Source of the DNA: Ascoidea tarda (nom. inval.)
Taxonomy: Eukaryota; Ascomycota; Saccharomycetes; Ascoideales; Ascoideaceae
Reading direction: 5' to 3'
Length of the DNA: 32,641 nucleotides
Assembly (NCBI GenBank): GCA_030560485.1
Contig: JAKTTS010000126.1
Location: 1 to 32,641, forward strand
Shown in pieces: positions 1 through 12,053 of the stretch (its first letter is position 1; each line of letters begins with the position of its first letter). Both the position numbers and the translations under genes were made by a program. The notes under the pieces were generated by a model. That model saw only the letters and a program-made list of their open reading frames with translations. It was not told where the DNA came from and made no database searches.

Positions 1-46
<46 letters not shown>

Positions 47-60
47 CAACAATAATAATA
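1..60. repeat. (AAT)n/(AAC)n trinucleotide tract at window edge
   Basis: Nearly pure AAT triplets, turning to AAC near position 45, run from the first base. In frame 3 they encode asparagine and are continuous with the NAB3 reading frame, so they are the coding part of an Asn homopolymer rather than intergenic DNA. The window starts inside the tract. Confidence 0.9.
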
Positions 61-2516
61 ATATTAATATTAATGATAATAATAATAACAACAATAATAA
101 TCAAAATAACTTTAAAAAGGATAAAAAAGTCAGTTCTTTGCCCTCAATTCCAAACAAGCCTTCAAATAAACCGAATTTCAAAAATAAAAAGATACCATCC
201 TCTCCTTTAACTCCTGATATATCTTTAGCTAAAAAAATGTTAAACATGCCATTTTTAAATGATCCGGCTTTCATGTCTTTGCCTGAAAACGAAAAAGAAG
301 TTATAATTGCCAACTATTTGAAAACTGATATTACCAATAATAACAACAATAATAACGCATCTTATGGTGAATTCAAATTGACTCCAACTCAACCAAAAGG
401 AAATGCAGAATATCAAAACTTGAAACTTAAAAACCTTAAATGCAGAAGACCAGATATTGATTCACCAATGACGTCTTCAGAAATTGAAGATTATTCTAAA
501 TTTGTTCATAATGAAGCGCAATATTTAACATCAGGGAACTGGGAGCAGTTTCCATATGGATCTAGATTGTTTATTGGAAATTTGCCAGCAAATTCCATTA
601 CGAAACAAAACATGTGGAGAATTTTCAATCAGTATGGGGATGTTATTCAAATCAGTATTAAAGAAGGATTTGGATTTTGCCAATTTCGAACAATTGATCA
701 ATGTTCAGCAGCGATTGAAGGTGAGAGCAATGTTCCATTGCGTGGGAAAGTTATGCATCTTGAAATCTCCAAGCCTCAAAAGACCACTAGTAGTGGAGGA
801 AACACTAGTATTAGTGCTGTTGGTGTTGGTGGTAGTAGCAGTAATATCATTAATAATAACAATGTTAGTAATAGTGCCAGTAATATTAATAATAACAGCA
901 ATTGTAATGGCAATGAGAATACTAGCGTTGGGGGAAACTTGATGAATAGTATGAATTCGATGAATATGAATAGTGCCAATAATAACATGAATATGAACAT
1001 GAACATGAATATGGGGATGAATATGAACCCGATGGGGATGGGAATGAATATGAATCCGATGAAGACTAGTGGGCAAATAGGGAAGAATATGCTTGGAAGT
1101 AATGTGAATAATAATCTAAATACTAGTAACGATTATAATAATAATCATTATTCTCGGAATAATAATGGTAATAATAACAATAACAACAACAACAATAATA
1201 TGAATGATAATTTTCGAGGGGGAAATAAACGTCAAAGAGATAATGATTTTGGAAACAAACGAGGAAATAATATGAATAATGGAATATTAAAGAAATCTAA
1301 ATTAACTGATGGAATGCATAATAATTTTCCAAAGACAGAGCCACCGGAATGTCTTATATTTGTGAAAAAAGCAGCAGATAGGAAATTTGTGGGACAATTA
1401 CGAAACCAAATAAAAGCTGCAAATCTTTCAACATGGGCTACAGATATTATCCCACAGGCTGATTTAAAATCTTTGATCAATGAGGCAGCGTATGGGGGAG
1501 TTCATGGAGTTGTTACAGTGCACAGGGATAGTAATATTGATGTGCAGGTATTTGAAAAAACGCCAGAGGGAGGAATTAGGTTTGATGAGTATTTAGCAGT
1601 TCAGTTAAATGTAGCAGTTCAGTTAATGACAAATATGAAGCGATCGTTAAGTGGGGGAGGCCGAGGAAGTGGCATGAACATGCCACTGTATAGTGGTGGT
1701 AATCAGATGGGGAATATGAATATGAGTCCGATGGGGAATAATATGAACATGAACATGGGGATGAATAACAACCGAAGAAACCGAAACCGAAATAATATGA
1801 ACCATATGAACAATGGAATGGCGAATATGAATATGAATATGGGAATGAATATGGGAATGAATATAAACAATAATCATTTCAGGAATAAGCACAATGGAAA
1901 TAATAATCGGAACAATATGAACATGAACAATGTGAATATGAATATGAACAATATGAGTAATATGAGTAATATGAGTAATATGAGTAATATGAGTAATATG
2001 AGTAATATGAATATGAGTAATATGAACAGTATGAATATGAACAACATGAACATGAATATGGGCATGAACAATAATAATAATAATAACAATAACAATATGA
2101 ATAATAATGGGCGAAATAATTTTATGAATAACAATCGGTATGGCAATGCTGGTGGAAATGGGATGTCTAATATGGGCATGAATATGAATAACAATTCCAG
2201 TAATGCCAGTGTTGGTAGCAGTTCCAACCACAATATTCCGTTGTCTGGAATGAGTGCCCAAAATGTTTTGAGTCTCCAAAACCTCGACCCCAACACCTTG
2301 CAAACGATGATCTCGATGCTCCAGAGCCAGAATGCAAACAACAACAACAACAACAATGGCAATGGCAATGGAAGCGCCAATTCCAGTGCATCCACCGCTG
2401 GCACACAGAGTGGAAATCCCACACTGAACAGCTACGGCATGGGCTTTGGCAGTAGCAGTTCTTCTAGCACAGTGCAGTTTTTGATGGACAGCCTCAACAA
2501 GCTCCAACAGCCCTGA
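3..2516 (+). CDS. NAB3: Nab3, RNA-binding subunit of the Nrd1-Nab3-Sen1 termination complex (5' partial)
   Basis: Nab3 binds short UCUUG-type motifs in nascent RNA. With Nrd1 and the helicase Sen1 it terminates non-coding and some short Pol II transcripts in the nucleus. The frame is open from the window edge through an Asn tract with no ATG, so the start lies upstream; the TTG at 138 is not a start. An RRM lies at about 558-770, with RNP2-like LFIGNL and RNP1-like GFGFCQF. The second conserved Nab3 domain (about 1347-1640) carries IFVKKAADR, LINEAAYGGVHGVV and FDEYLAVQ, as in S. cerevisiae Nab3. The C-terminus keeps the family's two short helices, NVLSLQNLDPNTLQTM and VQFLMDSLNKLQQP; the last is the self-assembly helix in S. 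cerevisiae. The Gln-rich linker of that species is replaced by Met/Asn/Gly-rich sequence. It ends in TGA, 615 bp before eIF4G. Confidence 0.93.
1930..2020 (+). repeat. 9-bp ATGAGTAAT tandem repeat in NAB3 (Met-Ser-Asn)
   Basis: About six near-perfect copies of ATGAGTAAT encode MSN tripeptides inside the Met/Asn-rich tail of Nab3. This is a recent in-frame expansion within a longer region of MN and MG dipeptides. Confidence 0.85.
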
Positions 2517-3131
2517 GCGAATAAACGCCTTTGCTTTCCAATTATTTGGCTTTAAAAGCCTCTGCCTCAGAAACATTTCAGCATCGCCACGTTGGCCGCG
2601 GCCCCTTTTTTACATGCGCAAGTTTTCATAAATGGGCGTTATCTCGACTTTTTTTACACGTGATGTAGAGTACAGCAGATGCACCCCCGAAAAAACGAAT
2701 GTGTGGCAGGCGAGCCCGTCGCGGTGAAGAAACGGCGCCTGATCGCTTTGTTCTTCTGCTTCTTCTTCTTCTTCTGCTTCTTCTGCTGCTTCTTCTGCTG
2801 CTAAAGCCCATCACCAGACTCCGAAGACACCAGAAGAGTCTTCTCCTGCTTGTTTCGCCCTTTGCAAGAGAATTGGAACAGAAAGAGGTCCTCCACAATT
2901 CCCACCACACATCAACTCTATCCTGGATCAAACCCAGCTTGTTTCAGCTAATTTGCAACCTCCTCAGGTCTTTCACAACGAAGGTTTTCACTTGTGTCTG
3001 CTTTTCCTACACATCGCAAGCTTCAACGTCGTTGCCATCGTCATCGTCGTTATAAACACTGCTTATAGCATACATATTCCTGTCATTATAATATAGCCCA
3101 TCCTTTTGCTGCTTCCTCCACTGCCCAAATA
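2517..3131 (+). promoter_or_regulatory. NAB3 3' flank and eIF4G promoter
   Basis: This 615-bp gap holds no gene I can support. It is visibly richer in G+C than the flanking genes at about 2580-2740, has a CTT/CTG triplet tract at about 2750-2803, and has a TATAAA at 3051-3056, about 75 bp before the eIF4G ATG. A CACGTG E-box lies at 2657-2662. If the TATA box is used, the 5' leader is short and the 118-codon frame at 2699-3055 stays outside the mRNA. Confidence 0.5.
2750..2803. repeat. CTT/CTG triplet tract upstream of eIF4G
   Basis: An interrupted run of CTT, CTG and TTC triplets makes a pyrimidine-rich strand with CTG units. Read forward it gives a poly-leucine run with no homology I recognise. 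Confidence 0.8.
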
Positions 3132-3830
3132 ATGAATAATCCTAATTTCAACATGAACAACCTCAACCAACAAAACAATAGACGCTTCAATCATAACAGC
3201 CATAACAACCATAACAACAACCACAATAACTACAATCCTAACCCTATTCCCTATCCTGGCATCAACCAGGTTCCTCATGGCTATCCTTCGGTCTATGGAG
3301 TCTATCCAAATTCCTCTTTTTATCCTCTACAATACTCCCCTACTGTCTTCAATCCCAATCTAACCAATAACACAAATAACAACAACAATAGCAACAACAA
3401 TAGCAATAATAATAACAATAACAATCCTAATAACAATAACAATTCCAATAGCCCAATTCCAGCCTCGGCTCTACCCTTACTGCCTCCCCATCCTCAACAT
3501 CAGCAGCCCCATTTTACTCACAAGAACAAACACTACAATAAAAGAAACAGCAATAATAACAACAAAAACTACAATGCTATTCCCAACAATAACCAGAATA
3601 TAAATCAAATCAATCCTAATCTTAACCCTACTCTTCCCAATATCCCAAACATTCCAAAAAACTACAACAATTACAACAACAACTATAACAATCACTACAA
3701 TAGTTACAACCAAAATAACAACGTAAATAATATAAATAACAATCCAAACAACTTCAACAACTTGAACAGCATAAATAACTTGAATAACAACCAAAATAAC
3801 ATAACCTACAACAACAATAACAACAATAAC

Positions 3831-3862
<32 letters not shown>

Positions 3863-6800
3863 AAACAAAAACAACAACAACTACCCAAAGAATACTAATA
3901 TTCCTTTTACATCTCCTAAACCTCAAAAGATCATCATCAGAACTCCTGATGGTACTCCAGTCTCTCTAAAAAACCTCAAATATAAAAACTCCTCCTCAAA
4001 TCCTTCCTCTCAAAATAACTCTTGCAACAGCTCCCCCATCATCTCAAATAAAAACTTGTCCATTTCTGCTAACCCCAACTCAACGAAACCCATCCAAAAA
4101 TCTCCCTTGAAGAAATCAATCTCAATTAATCAATCCAATCCTGATCCAATTCAAATCCAACAAACTCTCCCTCCTACCTCCAACACTACCATCAAAAAAA
4201 ACGATGACGTTGTTCTGTTGTTCAAACAACAAATTATCGAAAGAGCAAAAGCCGCTGAACTACAAAAATCAAAGGCTCGCGAGACTTCAACTTCTCCAAA
4301 TCTATCCACTACAATCATCCTGAAAACTTCTACATCTTCAAAGAGTCCGAACCTTCCTACAACTTCTATTTCATCTTCAACCCCAGCTCCATCCTCAACT
4401 TCAACTCAAAATCTAAATTCAGAATCAATCAAAGAAAAATTCAAAAAAGAAGTTCAAAAAAGATCCCATAGAGATCAAATAACTCCCACTCCTGCTTTCA
4501 ATTCCAATTCCACTTCCAACTCTCCTTTACCTGATAAAATTCAACCACAGCCTACTCAAAAAGTTAAATCACTAGTTGAAAAGTTTGAATCAAAAAAGCC
4601 TAATTCAATCCAACTAGATAAAGATCAATCCGAAAAGTTAACTTCTCAAAATATTGTTCAAAGCTTATCCGTCAATGAACAAATCAAAGAAATCGCAAAG
4701 GAAATCGCAAAAGAATCTAAAGAATCTAAAGTCTCCCAAAAAATCGTTAATGATCAATCTCAACTGGATTTTCAATTTAATTCAGAAATTAAAGTTGAAT
4801 CTGAATTAAAACAAGTATTTGACTTTGAATCTAATTCTCAAAGTACTTTAGATATCAAAAAATCTGTAACTTTGGCCGAAATCAAACACGAAATAATCCA
4901 AACCGACCCTATTAAACAAAAAGTGGATTCAAACTTTAAAGCCGAGATTAAACCGTTGGACAAAGAGATTAAACTACAAGTTAAACCAGAGGTTAAATCA
5001 CAAGTTAAATCACAAGTTAAGCCAGAGGTTAAGTCAGAAATTATACCAGAAATTAAGAAAGATGTTAAATTTCCAGCTAAACCTATTGCTAAACCTAAAG
5101 TTACACCTGAGGTTACACCTGAGGTTACACCTGAGGTTACACCTGAGGTTACACCTATTTCTCGACAAAAGATCGAACCAGTAACTAAATATATTGCTGA
5201 TTCAGAGGTTAAACCAGAAGTTAAACCAAAAGCTAAGCCAGAAATCAAACCTGAAATCAAACCTGAAATCAAACCTGAAATCAAACCTGAAATCAAACCT
5301 GAAATTAAATCTGAAATTAAACCTGGAGTTAAACTTGAAGTCAAATCAGAAATAAAACCCGAAATAAAACCTGAAGCTAAACCAGAAACTGAACTCGAAG
5401 TCAAAACTGAAGTCAAACCTGAAGCTAAATTAGAAATCAAACTCACCCCTAAGCCAGAGATTGATCCTGAAGTTAAACCTATTGCTAAATTAGAAATTAA
5501 ATCAGAAGTCAAATTTGAAGCTAAACCAGATATTAATTTCCAAGTCAAAACTGAGGTCAAACCACCTACTGAACTAGAAATTAAACCCTCAGTTAAACCC
5601 TCAGTTAAACCTGAAATCAAACCTGAAATCAAAACAAAACTCAAACTAGAAGTTAAATTACCTGTTAAGCCAGAAATGAAAAAAACTGACACCACAACTC
5701 AAAATTCAACCATTTTCAAACCAGAAACTAAATTACCTGATTCCAGAGATGCTGAAGCTAAAAAACCTGTAGCTGAATCTATAGTACCTCAGCTCAAACA
5801 AGATGCGGTTGATCAACCAACTAACGCTGTCAACGAATCTGAAAGAAATTTCAAATCTACTCAACAGGATGTTTCTAAACCAACTGAGCAATATGCTCCT
5901 CAAACGAATAATAATGAGACTAACATCAGTTTTGATGTTAAAAATCCCGAGGTTCAAAAACCACCTGAACATCAAGAGATTATAATTCAAAAAAGACAAA
6001 ATGCTTCTAGACCTCCAAACTTCGGTTTGCCCTCAAAACCTGAAGTTCAAGCTGTCTCCACTGATTTTTCATTATCAAATCTATTTGATCAAATTAAAAC
6101 TTCAATTACAATTGAAAACCCTTTTGAATTTAATTATCCTCCTGGTATTAATCCACCAAAATCTGGATTATCAAAAAACGGCAAAAAGGTTTATGATCCT
6201 GGATTTCTTTATCAGTTCAAGCCTTTATTGAAACTATATGTTGAGCCTGACCTTAAAGAAAAATATTTCAGCAAAATTGATGTAAATGTTAGATCTAACT
6301 CTAGAACTTTTCATCACGGTGGTGGTGGTGGTGGTGGAAATAATTATGGAAATAACCGTTCTTTTGCAAGTAGAAAAGTTTCTTTTAATAACTTTGGAAC
6401 TGGCCAATTCAATCAAAGAAGTAATAGTTTAAAGGTCAATTTTGATATGCCCAAACAAAATCAAAAGTCTTCAAGAGTAAACTCTAAAAGAAGAAACAAT
6501 AGCAAAAGACCTAGTTATTCCAACATGAATATGAACCAAGGTTTCAACCAAAATACAAATCAAGGCTTTGATCAATCATTCAACAATACCAAACCACCTA
6601 TGGAGTTAAATCAAGGAGCTAATAACTTCAACGATACCAATCAAAGTAATCTAAAAATTATTCAAGAGCAAAATAGCCAGGTTCAAAACGATGCAAAGGC
6701 AACAGAAGTTAAAACTGAAACAGAAGTCAAACCTGTGGTGCCAAAGGAAAAGAAGAATGTATGGGTTCCACGTTCTAGAAGAACGGTTGCACTTTCTCCA

Positions 6801-8069
6801 GAAGAAGAAAGCAAAATTCAAGTTAAATCCTTATTGAACAAGTTAACATTAGAAAACTTCCAGATCATAACCGATGATTTAATTGCAATTGCCAACAAAT
6901 CGGTTGATGAAGAAGACGCAAAAACTTTGAAAAACACCTTAGAGTTGACTTTTTCTAAAGCTACTGATGAACCCCATTGGTCTTCGATGTACGCTCAATT
7001 TTGTGCTAGATTGTGCACAACAATTAACGAAGCTGTTTCTGATGCTGGACAGATTGATAAGCACGGCAATGTAATCTCTGGTGGTGCTTTAGTTAGAAGG
7101 TGTTTATTGAATAGGTGTCAAGTTGAGTATGAGAAAGGTTGGGCAAATAGCATTCCAACTAATCCAGATGGAACTCCAATGGAAATTGAAATGATGTCCG
7201 ACGAGTACTACGTTGTTGCTGCTGCCAAAAGAAGAGGTTTAGGTCTAGTCAAATTCATTGGTGAATTATTTTGTTTGCATCTTTTGTCTGACAAAGTTAT
7301 ATTTACAATCTTGCAAGACCAATCCAAACCAGAAAATACTTCAGAAGATGTTTTAGAAACTTTGGCACAATTAGTAAAGACATCTGGACCCATTTTAGAG
7401 ACCAATAAAGGACGAGAAGTATTGGATTTGATTTTCAACAGGATTGAGCTTATTTCTCAAAACAGCTCGTTGCCTTCGAGATCCAAGTTTATGTTGTTGG
7501 ATTTAATTGATCTCCGAAATAATAATTGGGTATCACTAGAAGGTAACAAGGGTCCAAAGACTATTGCTGAGATCCATGCCGATGAAGAAAGAAAGAGAAT
7601 GTTAGAAGAAAATGAAAGACAAGAGAAAAGAAGGGGCAATAGAAATTTTACCGCTAATGAGATGAAGCCTCCTTTTTCTGGTGGCCGTCAAAATTCTGGA
7701 AGACAGAATTCTGGTCGACAGAATTCTAACAGACAAAGTGGTGGCAGACAAAATTCAAATCGTCAAACTTCTGGCTGGGGCACGAATTTGGTTTCGAAAA
7801 ATGAAATCAATATTGTTGGTCGTTTTAGAAGTTTTGGAGCTAATAGTGGAACTCTAGGTCCAAAGAACAATTTCAGAGCCAATAGACAGAAATCCAATAG
7901 TCCTGGCACTTTGTTACCAAAGGAATCGTCTTCAGAATCATCTGATACCAAAAAAGCTGAAGCCAAGGCCAATGGAAATAACATGTTTGATATACTAAAT
8001 TCTCATGGTGATGAAGACGATGACGATGAAGAAGAAGAAGAAGAAGAAGAAGAAAAAGCTCATCATTGA
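3132..8069 (+). CDS. TIF4631: Translation initiation factor eIF4G (1645 aa)
   Basis: eIF4G is the cytoplasmic scaffold of eIF4F: it bridges cap-bound eIF4E, the helicase eIF4A and poly(A)-binding protein. The N-terminal third is Asn-rich (about residues 1-265). A 4-residue PEVK/PEIK-like repeat spans about 597-853. The eIF4E-binding motif is KKVYDPGFLYQFKPLL near residue 1020, fitting YxxxxL followed by Tyr. A poly-Gly/Asn stretch follows near 1062. The MIF4G (eIF4A-binding) HEAT domain covers about 1230-1460, with KSLLNKLTLENF and MYAQFCARLCTTI. GRQNS pentapeptides lie near 1517-1545, then NMFDILNSH and a Glu/Asp-rich end. S. cerevisiae Tif4631 has 952 residues, so this is far longer, mostly by disordered sequence. 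The start is the first ATG after the TATAAA at 3051. It converges with SIN4 485 bp away. Confidence 0.93.
4921..5690 (+). repeat. PEVK/PEIK tetrapeptide repeat region in eIF4G
   Basis: About 255 codons have a 4-residue period of the form [KT]-P-E-[VI]. They include a pure 12-bp array (CCTGAAATCAAA, about 5240-5305) and a second array (CCTGAGGTTACA, about 5104-5155). Variants such as KSQV, KLEI and KPIA show older, diverged copies around recent expansions. The strand is open in antisense only because the repeat lacks antisense stops. Confidence 0.9.
7680..7770 (+). repeat. GRQNS pentapeptide repeats near eIF4G C-terminus
   Basis: Five to six copies of G/N-R-Q-N/S-S follow the MIF4G domain. 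Arg and Gly fit the RNA-binding role of the C-terminal region in yeast eIF4G. Each R-Q-N-S also resembles a basophilic kinase site (R-x-x-S). Confidence 0.7.
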
Positions 8070-8554
8070 TCTAGTTAAGATGAAACGCAAACCCAAATCC
8101 AAGTTCAATGTGACACATTGCATTTATTTTTACTATTATTTTTATTGGTGATACAAAAAGATTCTCTAGCATATTTTTTTATTGTTTCATATTTTAAAAA
8201 GCACTATTATTAAAATCAAAGGATATTTGTTTTCATTTTGCGATTTTAAAATCTAATTCTGCATTCTATTTTTTTATGAAGAAAATTCTAATATAATTTG
8301 TTTCTCTTTGTTGTTTTAGTTGGAGTATTTTTGTTTTTTATTCAATACTTATATTTGATACTTTCATTTGTTTGTTTATTTATTTTTTTACAATTGTTCG
8401 TTTTAGTTTCACGTACACTGAATTTTTATTTCAGATTTCTACAATAAATAATTATAAAAAAAAAGCGTAGTAAATAAAAAATCTTTAGTTGTAAAAGTCT
8501 CTTGTTTTGACGAACCAAAGCCCAGAAAACTGGTTTGTGTTGGCCCATTTTTGT
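8070..8554. other. Convergent 3' intergenic region, eIF4G / SIN4
   Basis: 485 bp of AT-rich DNA lies between two converging genes. It has T-runs, A-runs and TATATA/AATAAA-like tracts suited to 3'-end formation on both strands. I see no gene, RNA gene or clear repeat in it. Confidence 0.6.
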
Positions 8555-11500
8555 TCAATCAGCCCAAACTCCTCCACAAAAGCAGCTTTGCTTGAAAAAC
8601 GTCGTCCATGTAGGATTTCTAAAGGCTTTACCACTGTGGGAGTTTAATTTATCAGAGAAAACAGTGATAGATCCACATCGAGTGCACTTCTTTATCTCCT
8701 CGTTTGGTAGAGTATTCAGTATCAAAGTCTTCTTCAAACCATCGATTTTTTCTCCCCTGAAACTGCCAATTTCCACTCTGTGGTTGCTCAGCTCGCTTAG
8801 GTTTAACCAATCAGTGTCATAAAACATCAACTTGTATTTGTTTATTTTGCCATGTACTTCCTTGTAGCCATATTTGTACAAGTCAAAGATAATCTTCGAA
8901 AAAATTTGAGGAAAACTGCCATGACAAAAAAACTCTTTTTCGATTTTCTTTATTTCAAAATCTTCTATATGCTTTCTTTTATCTGCACTTAAATTGGACA
9001 AATTGCTTGCATTAATTCTGTCATTAATCCTATCTGAAATAAACTTTTTGATAAATTCGTCAAACTGCTCAAGATACTTTTCAAAGAGTGCTAAATCAAT
9101 TGGAGAATTATCTATTATTCTCAAAATTGTGCTCTTGGCTGAATTTATGGGCTGTTCAAGCTCAACAAATAGGCCTGAGGAAATGTTGAAATAATCTGGA
9201 TTCAAATGTATATGTTCTTGCAAGAATCTTTTGAATTGGAGAATGCTCTTTAGTATTTTTATAAGAAAGGTTCTAGGAATCCTGGAGTACAGTAATGGAA
9301 ATATTAATAGTTCACTTAATGCAGCTGGTTTATCGAAAACCAAAGAAAGCTGAAGCAATTGCTGGTTCAAAAAGGTGACATAGTCTATGCACCAACGAAT
9401 TAATCCAACCTGAGATAGAATTAACTTTGCAATGAGTTCAACGTTAGTTTTAATATTTTTTTCATCGCCTCCATGTAGTTTTTTTACCATTGTTGTTATA
9501 GCATTAAATGAGATTTGAAAGATAAATGGAATTAGCGATAAATTTATTAATGCCCATGCAAATCTTGAAATTTTGATTCTTCTCCAATTCTCAAAAGTTC
9601 CAAGTGAAATTTGTATTTCCAACATCTTTCTAAAGGGTGATTTTCCCTGTATAAATTCTGCATTATCATTGGTAGTTAAACTAAAATTAAAGATCCAATA
9701 GCACTCCTGTAAAATTACAGATATCAATGCTTTACAAATATGAAAATCCCTTTGGGGATTGTAATGTAACGCAACCATTCTCCTAATGTCTGTTATTGTA
9801 TTTTGAGCTACCAATATTAAATCGTCTGAGTTAATTTTGGTTGTGGTGGATCTAGCAAAGGAAATTGCAATGGAAACAGCAATTAATAATCTTTGCCTTG
9901 GAGAGTTTAATAGCTCTTTTTTAAAATCGAATTTTGCAACAAAAAGTTTTAAATTGGGGTCCTTTGATGATAAGGCAACATAGGAAGTTATATTTGGTGA
10001 AAATGAATAGAACAAAGGGTTAAACCCAACAGATGGTAATTTATAACCCACATCAAATATATTGCTAATGGTACTGGGCATGTTTAAAATATCATTATTT
10101 ATAACGTTTCTTTTGTTGATATTATTAGCAGGATTCTCTAGTAGAGTTTTATAACCAATTATTTTCAAAGTGTGTTTGTTTCGTATCTCAATGTTACCAT
10201 TTGAATAGGCAAAATAAAGAAAAGAGTTGATTTTGTTTGTTCCGATTGATAATACTGGACTAGATGATTTGATAAGACTCTTTAAAGACAATTCATAGCC
10301 ACTGATATTTGAATTAATAATAGTGTTGTTATTATTATTCCTGGTATTTTTAATATTAGTGTTCATATTATTGTTGCTTGTATCATTTATATTCTTATTA
10401 GTATTATTTTTCAGATTATTGCTAATTTGGTAGAACACATTACTTATGGGACCCAACTTTTTATTTTCCAAGTGATATTTACAGATAAGAGTGTTGAATT
10501 TCTCATTGAGTTTTGAGTTTTGAAAAGTTAAAAAAATGTCAATTTTTTCATTTGAATTGGTATTGTCTTCAAAATAAACAGGAGATATTGATTTAATGGA
10601 GGAAAGCCATTGAGGTGAGCCATCAAAACCAAAAGAAGAAATATTCTCAGATAAGATTTTTTTGACTATTAATTTTGGTGGGGATCTTTCATTCAAATTG
10701 TTTTCTTGTTGATGGGCTGATTGGTTTTTTGTTTGATTGTTTGGATTTCCTAAAAACTCCCATAAGATTCTAATGGAGTAAACTTTTAAGATTTTTATCA
10801 ATGGACAATAAACAGTTAATAGGATTGAGTTATTAATCTGAAAAGCAAAATCAGCATGAGATATTATGGTGTGGCCAAAATTATTTAAGCTATTGATACT
10901 TTTATAATTGATATTGTTAATATTATTAATATTATTAATACTGTTATTAGTAGTGGTAGCTGATGAAGAATCGAGATAAGTTGAAACTTTATTGTAATCT
11001 AAACCATGGTCACCTTGATACCATAAAATTAGCTCGCCATTTTTTCTTAAGCCAATACAGGCATGTTTCTTCAAGACTGGGTGGGTAACAGGATTTTTAT
11101 AGGTAGAGTTAATATAGTTGTATTTAAAACCAAATTTTTGAAAATCATATTCTGCATTTACGTTCATATGTTCGGAGAAGTTAAATTTTTCAGCATGTTT
11201 CATTGCCATGAAATTATGATCAATAGGAAGCCATTTTAAGGATACAATGTTCAGTGTTGAATCATTAATATTATAAGTCGAGCAGTAATTGTCAAAAGTT
11301 GGAATTGAAGTATTAGATGATTGTATATTGTGAGAGGTATTCAAGTAGGAGTTTTCGGGGGGAGTGCTTCCCTGAGTTAGGACAGTGTCTTGATATATGA
11401 TTTCTAGACTATTAAAGCACGAGCCGAAAAAAGCAAAATTCAAAGGTATATTAGTTTTATTTTTATTGCTGGGATTATTATTATTATTGTTGCTTTCAAT

Positions 11501-12053
11501 AAATTCTTTGTCTTTTAATATTCCAGAAACTAGAATGTTCATGTTACCTTTTGAATCCACGCAGGCTAGGTAAGTACCATTATCGCTCCAAAGAAGATAA
11601 GAGATTTGATCTAAAGAAGAGCCATCTTGACTATCAATTGAAACAGTATTTGAGATGGTATTGTTGTTAGTTTTAATATTATTTTTAATGTTATTTTTGA
11701 TAATGTTTTTATTATTTGAGTTGTTATTTAGGTTTGAATTAATAATGGAGCAACCCTTTGGAGGAGCTAGTTCCCATTGGTTGCCGTTATAAGACCTTAG
11801 ATAGGAGAGTAGTAGGTTATATTTATTTGAAGAATCTGGGTTTGAATAAGCGATTACACCATTGTTTGACCAAGAGATTTTGCTAAAAGAGAGAAGAATT
11901 GAAGAATTGAAAAGTGGGAGGGATAATAAGTTAGTAAATACGAGATGGAATAAGATGAGATGGAATTAAATGGAATAGAGTAATTACATACTTTTGATAA
12001 TTTTGATTTAGGAGAGAATAAATATCTGGGTTATCCGGGGGACTAAATGACAT
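8555..12053 (-). CDS. SIN4: Mediator tail subunit Med16/Sin4, two exons (1129 aa)
   Basis: Sin4/Med16 belongs to the tail module of Mediator, which links DNA-bound regulators to RNA polymerase II. Exons are 12053-11992 and 11882-8555. Exon 1 encodes MSFSPPDNPDIYSLLNQNYQ and splices in phase into NKISWSNNGVIAYS, the opening of the N-terminal WD40-like propeller. Ignoring the intron would leave a false start near 11560 and lose about 128 residues. Two short Asn/Ile-rich inserts (about 11650-11745 and 10310-10420) interrupt the propeller. A helical middle follows. The C-terminus has the conserved cysteine pairs CTRC and CFCGG ahead of VWAD, probably a small metal-binding fold. S. cerevisiae Sin4 has 974 residues. 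It ends in TGA. The start codon faces YLF2 across 128 bp. Confidence 0.9.
11883..11991 (-). other. Spliceosomal intron in SIN4 (109 bp)
   Basis: On the minus strand, GTATGT begins at 11991, TACTAAC lies at 11936-11930, and the intron ends in CTTTTAG at 11883. All three match the yeast consensus, and the branch A is about 48 nt from the 3' site. Splicing joins AA|C in frame, giving Gln-Asn-Lys-Ile-Ser-Trp. The unspliced frame meets a stop inside the intron. It sits 62 nt into the gene, the usual 5' position of yeast introns. Confidence 0.95.

Noticed and set aside
1647-2576. 309-codon and smaller minus-strand frames opposite NAB3
   Set aside because: They are His/Ile-rich antisense products of Met/Asn repeats, with no independent homology.
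2699-3055. 118-codon plus-strand frame with a poly-Leu run before eIF4G
   Set aside because: The run comes from the CTT/CTG tract, no homology is seen, and the TATAAA at 3051 implies transcription starts downstream of it.
4838-5695. 285-codon minus-strand frame of repeated Gly-Leu-Ile-Ser units
   Set aside because: It is antisense to the PEVK repeat of eIF4G and open only because the 12-bp unit has no antisense stop.
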